64,000 bases of DNA. Source: Parasponia andersonii (Eukaryota; Streptophyta; Magnoliopsida; Rosales; Cannabaceae). Every line of letters begins with the position of its first letter. The stretch's first letter is position 1. The notes beneath the pieces were generated by a model, which searched no databases, was not told where the DNA came from, and saw nothing but the letters and a program-made list of their open reading frames with translations. The translations under genes and the position numbers were made by a program. Below, piece by piece: positions 59,462 to 64,000 of the stretch. The stretch spans positions 461,253-525,252 of the forward strand of contig JXTB01000026.1 of the NCBI GenBank assembly GCA_002914805.1, in the 5' to 3' direction.

Positions 59462-62400
59462 ATGTCAGAATCTTCGTCAATGCCAGCAAAGACGAAAACA
59501 GTGACTAGTGCAAAAATCGATCTAGAGAAATTTGATGGCCCAAATAACTTCGGCTCGTGGCAGTGTGAGATATTGGATGGTTTATGTCAACAAGATCAGG
59601 ATATTGCTCTAGAAAGATGAAACTGGAGAAGATGGATGATAAAGAATGGGAGAGGGCCAATAGTCAAGCTTGTGGTACGATCTGCTCATATCTTTGTAGA
59701 GAACAGAAGTATCCATGCATGAGGGAGACTTCTGCAAGTAAGCTGTGGAAGGCACTCAAGAACAAATACATGAAGAAGAGCAATGAGAACCAGCTATACT
59801 TGAAGAAGAGACTTTTCTGCCTCTAATTGAAGCCTGGTATGACTATCGGTGACCACATTGATACTTTCAACCAGTTGATTGTACATTTGTTGAATTTAGA
59901 TGAAACCTTCAAACATGAGGATAAAGTAATCATCAAGCTTGTGGTACGATCTGCTCATGTCTTTGTAGAGAATAGAAGTATCCATTCATGAGGGAGACTT
60001 CTGCAAGTAAGCTGTGGAAGGCGCTTGAGAACAAGTACATGAAGAAGAGCAATGAGAACCGGCTATACTTGAAGAAGAGACTTTTCTGCCTCCAGTTGAA
60101 GCCTGGTACGACTATCGGTGACCACATTGATACTTTCAACCAGTTGATTGTAGATTTGTTGAATTTAGATGAAACCTTTAAAGATGAGCATAAATCAATG
60201 TTGCTGATTGGGTCCCTTCTTGATGAGTTAGATTATCTCTGTATTACGTTGCTTCATGAGAAGGAAAAATTGTCCTTCGATGAAGTGAGTGCTGTATTGT
60301 ACAATCATGAGATTCGGAAGAAAGATCAGAAGGAGAATAGGGACATGCCAGCAGACGCGCTTACAGCTAGAGTACGTAGTCAAAGCCGTAAACATGAGAA
60401 AATGGGTAGATCTCATTCGAAGCGAAGACTTGGTAAGGATGAATATGCCTTTTGTCATGAGAAAGGGCACTGGAAGAAAGATTGTCCGAAGTTACAGAAT
60501 AAAGGCAAGGGCAAAGCTACTTCTGATGCATATGTAGCTGAAGTTGAAGATGATGAGTTAGATTTTGCTCTAGTTAATCAGCCGATAATATCTCAGCATG
60601 ATGAGTAGATTTTAGATTCGGGTTGCACTTACCATATGTGTCCTTACAAGGAGTGGTTCTTCAACTTTGAAGAGCTAAATGGTGGAGTTGTTTACATGGG
60701 AAATGATTAATCATATAAAACAGCTGGGGTAGGTTCAATTCGATTGAAAAATCATGATGGATCGTCTAAAGTTCTGACAGATGTTTTGTATGTACTAAAA
60801 TTGAAGAAGAATCTCATCTCTTTGGGAGCTTTAGAATCCAAAGGCTTCGCTATGACTATACGAGATGGAATTCTAAAAGTCACTTCAGGCTCTTTGGTGG
60901 TGCTGAAAGGTACAAGAAGAAATAACTTGTATTACTACAATGGTAGTACAATTATTGGATCAGTTGCTGTGGTTTCTGAAGATGATAAAGCTTCAGAAAT
61001 TACCAGTTTATGGCATATGCGTTTGGGACATGCAGGAGAAAAAACTTTCTTTAGTTTAGTGAAGCAAGGTTTACTGAAAAGGAGCGAAGTCCTGCAAGTT
61101 AGACTTTTGTAAATACTATATTATTGGAAAATAGATAAAAGTAAAGTTTGGTACAACAATTCACAATACTGAGGTTATTCTAGATTATGTTCATTCAGAT
61201 GTGTGGGGACCTACCAAAATTGCTTCTTTGGGAGGTATGCACTATTTTGTTACTTTTATCGACGACCATTCCAGAAGAATTTGGATGTATGTAATGAAGA
61301 ATAGGGACGATGTGCTTGAAGTTTTCCTTAAATGGAAAAAGATGATTGAGACTCAGACGGGTAGAAAGATCAAACGACTTTGATCAGACAACGGTAGAGA
61401 ATATAGGAGTGATCTATTTTGAGGAGTTTGCCAGTCTGAAGGTATTATGCGTCACTTTACAATCAGAAAAACACCATAACAGATTGGGGTTGCAGAACGC
61501 ATGAATCGAACTTTGCTGGAAAAGGTTCGGTGTATGTTGTCCAATGCTAGGTTGGGCAAAGTTTTTTGGGCTGAGGCAATTAAGTATACGTGTCATCTTA
61601 TTAATCGTTTACCATCGATTGCAATTGGAGGCAAAATCCCTCTTGAGGTATGGTGTGGAAATCCTGCTAGTGATTATGATTCTTTACATGTTTTTGGTTC
61701 CACTACCTATTATCATGTGAAAAAATCCAAGTTGGATCCGAGAGCTAAGAAAACATTATTTATCAGCTCAGGTGTAAAGGAATACCGACTTTGGTGTCTA
61801 AGTTCAAGGTTGCTAAAAAAGAAAATTGGGTTTATAAACTAAAAAGATCACTTTATGAGCTGAAACAATCACCAAGGTAGTGGTACAAGCGATTTGATCA
61901 GTTTATGATGGGTCAGAAGTACACAAGAAGCGAGTTTGATAGTTGTGTATATTTTTGCAGCCTATTAGGTGGGACTTTCATTTATCTATTCTTGTATGTT
62001 GATGATATGTTGATAGCTTCGAGGAGTTAAGAAGAAATTAAGAAGTTGAAGACTTAGTTGAATCAAGAGTTTGAGATGAAGGATCTTGGTGAAGCAAAGA
62101 AGATTCTCAGTATGGAGATTAGCAGAGATAGCGGGAGAGGCAAGGGTAGTTTGACCTAGAAGCAATATCTGAAGAAAGTATTACAGTGTTTTCGTATGAC
62201 TGAATAATCAAAATCTATTAGTACACTGCTTGCTCCTCATTTCAAAGTTAGTGCGTCTTTGTCCCTGAGTACAGATACAGAGCGAGAGTACATGTCACAA
62301 GTTCTGTATTCAAATACGGTTGGTAGCTTGATGTATGCTATGGTGTGTAGAGACCCGATATTTCACATGCAGTTGGAGTTGTGAGCAGGTTTATGTATGA

Positions 62401-62971
62401 TCCAGGTAAGGATCATTGGCAAGCTGTGAAATGGATTCTACGGTACTTATTGAAGACTATAGATGTTGGTTTGGTTTTTGAGAGGGATGATAGACTTGGT
62501 CAGTGTGCGGTTGGTTATGTTGATTCCGATTACGCTAGTGATTTAGATAAACATCGATCAACTATTGAATGTGTATTCACATTTGCAAGAGCACCAATAA
62601 GTTGGAAGTCTACTTTACAGTTTACAGTTGTTTTATCTACTACAGAGGCATAGTACATTGCAGTTATAGAGGTTGTGAAAGAAACTATTTGGTTACAAAG
62701 ATTACTGGAAAAGCTAGGAGTTTTTCAGGAGTATGTCTGTATTTATTCTGATAGTCAGAGTGCCATTCACTTAGCGAAGAATCCAGTATACCATGTACGT
62801 ACGAAGCATATTGATGTCTAACATCATTTTGTGCGAGAGATTATTGATGAAAGAAATATACTGCTTCAGAAGATTGGGACTGCTGAGAATCCTACGGATA
62901 TGATGACCAAGGTGGTGACATCGATCAAGTTCAATCATTGTTTGGACTTGATCAACATCCTGCAAGTTTGA
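59462..62971 (+). pseudogene. Broken gag-pol region of the Tork-like element
   Basis: Gag starts near 59462 (MSESSSMPAKTKT, then IDLEKFDGPNNFGSWQ), has a UBN2-type core, and ends with the knuckle CHEKGHWKKDCPK near 60450. Then come a protease-type region ([11 protein letters not shown]) near 60610; the GAG-pre-integrase region (LWHMRLGHAGEKTFFSLVKQ) near 61010; the integrase core (SDVWGPTKIASLGGMHYFVT) near 61195-61700; RT (LKRSLYELKQSPR, YVDDMLIAS) from about 61840; and RNase H to 62971 (VDSDYASDLDKHRS). Motifs match Tork/Tnt1-like copia. The region is interrupted and shortened and not functional. Confidence 0.9.
59665..60202 (+). repeat. 269-bp tandem duplication within the Tork-like gag region
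   Basis: 'caagcttgtggtacgatctg' begins at 59665 and again at 59934. The following ~269 bases are repeated with a few percent difference. Confidence 0.85.
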
Positions 62972-63071
62972 TGGCGCCTTTCGGCGTATAAAGTGTTGTT
63001 GCTGTAATGGATAGAGGATACGTGAATTGGGGAAATTTGGGTGGGACCTACTAAATTGCTAATGTAGAGAT

Positions 63072-63509
63072 TGTTAGAATTTTGGCTTGTTAGCTTTTAT
63101 AATTGTTTTATACTTTGTCCTACATTGCTTGTATATGAATATTTGAGGTCTACAGTTGGCTATAAATAAAGCCTTTTATAATTAATTTTTAATAATTTCC
63201 AAATTAGTTTTCCTATTGGTGAGGACCTTTATTCCTAAGAACTTTTATAGTCTTGTTTTTACCATTTTTCTCATTTGTTTTTGGGTTTTTGCATTATAGT
63301 TCGAATTTTGTATTTCCTCTTTTTGAAGTTAGTGAAATGGTCAGCAACACCCTGAGGACGTAGATAATTTGCTGAACCTCACTAAATTTTGTGCTCTCCT
63401 TTATTTTTACATTTAGTATTTTTTGCACATTTTAGTAGTTTATATTTAATATTATCTTGATATTAAATATAAGTATTTAGAGTAGTTGTGCTTCCGCCGC
63501 TTCACAACA
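63072..63509 (+). repeat. 3' LTR of the Tork-like element
   Basis: Starts TGTTAGAATTTTGGC and ends TTCACAACA, slightly shorter than the 5' copy, followed by the near-matching target site. Confidence 0.9.
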
Positions 63510-64000
63510 AACTAATACCCCACCCCACAAAAAAGAAAAAAACCAATCTCGCGAGTTCTGCTTCCGTGCCCCTACTTCTTCCTCTGCTTCTAATTCCCCA
63601 TATACGAATTCTTACATTGCATTGATGCAGGTGGTGTAAATTGAAACTGCAATTATATATGTCTAATCTAAATCACCTGTATTATATATATATATATAGG
63701 ACTTCGTTGCCAATTAAAATTAGACATGCAAGATTTTTTAGGATAAAAATTAAGAGAAAAAATATTAAATAATAAATTTTTATTTTATTATTTTTTTTCG
63801 TAATTACTTAAATTATAATGATCGTTCAATTAATTTAACAGTTAAAAAAAATCTAAAAATAGATAAACAAAAATACCTATTCAATTGGAACGTATATGTA
63901 GAATCGCGATTATATTTTGTAAAAAAACATTGATTGATTAGATAACCCTGTTCCAGAATCTATCAAAAACATTCAAATGAACTCTTCCTTAATTATTATT
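63510..64000. other. AT-rich spacer at the right edge
   Basis: No gene or RNA is recognised. A short TA repeat lies near 63684-63698. The sequence runs off the window. Confidence 0.6.

Larger units (their letters stand above)
58943..63509 (+). mobile_element. Ty1/copia Tork-like element, broken
   Basis: LTRs of 461 and 438 bp start TGTTAGAATTTTGGC and end CACAACA. Flanks AAGTA (58938-58942) and AACTA (63510-63514) are a near-matching target duplication. The PBS TGGCATCAGAGC follows the 5' LTR. Gag with a Cys/His knuckle, integrase, RT and RNase H occur in copia order. The tail (KHIDV, FVREIIDERNI, QKIGTAENPTDM) is typical of the Tork/Tnt1 clade. Interrupted at about ten or more places and reduced in length. 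Fossil of moderate age. Confidence 0.92.

Noticed and set aside
1-64000. A new defence, toxin or biosynthetic system
   Set aside because: Apart from one transporter gene, all coding signals belong to known plant LTR retrotransposon classes and their antisense ORF regions.

Overview
This is a stretch of plant nuclear genome, almost certainly from a eudicot. The evidence is an intron-rich host gene with short canonical GT-AG introns, AT-rich spacers, and plant-type LTR retrotransposon families (Ty3/gypsy Tat and Tekay/Del, Ty1/copia Tork). The species cannot be named from the sequence. Single N's and short N runs show that it is a draft assembly.

Layout. Bases 1-1076 are the 3' end and LTR of a Tat-type Ty3/gypsy element that enters from the left. 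Bases 2437-8802 (minus strand) hold the only convincing host gene, an 11-exon SLC35F/DUF914-type membrane transporter of 365 residues with an uninterrupted reading frame. Bases 8803-11105 are spacer. Bases 11106-24346 are a complete-ended 13.2-kb Tat element flanked by a perfect 5-bp target duplication. It carries gag, protease, RT, two RNase H domains and integrase, then a long 3' region with an eight-unit ~101-bp tandem array and an antisense accessory ORF region. Bases 24347-28642 are AT-rich spacer with a decayed copia remnant. Bases 28643-31044 are a short, internally reduced copia element. Bases 31774-45114 are a Tekay/Del-like chromovirus that received two later insertions: a 1.47-kb LTR-like unit inside its 5' LTR and a 2.9-kb reverse-oriented LTR-like unit between its RNase H and integrase regions. 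Bases 47481-58850 are a second Tat element, of the same family as the left-edge fragment, also with an antisense ORF region. Bases 58943-63509 are a Tork-like copia element.

How it fits together. The window is one host gene next to more than 50 kb of retrotransposon fossils, almost all inserted on the plus strand and nested in places. No retroelement looks coding-competent; all are interrupted. The points most worth following up are the tandem array in the first Tat element (a possible satellite seed), the antisense ORF regions in both Tat elements, the copy-number-variable GCGACCTC minisatellite in the Tat LTRs, and three assembly joins where duplicated flanks suggest unmerged overlaps or alleles. 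I found no new defence, toxin or metabolic system.
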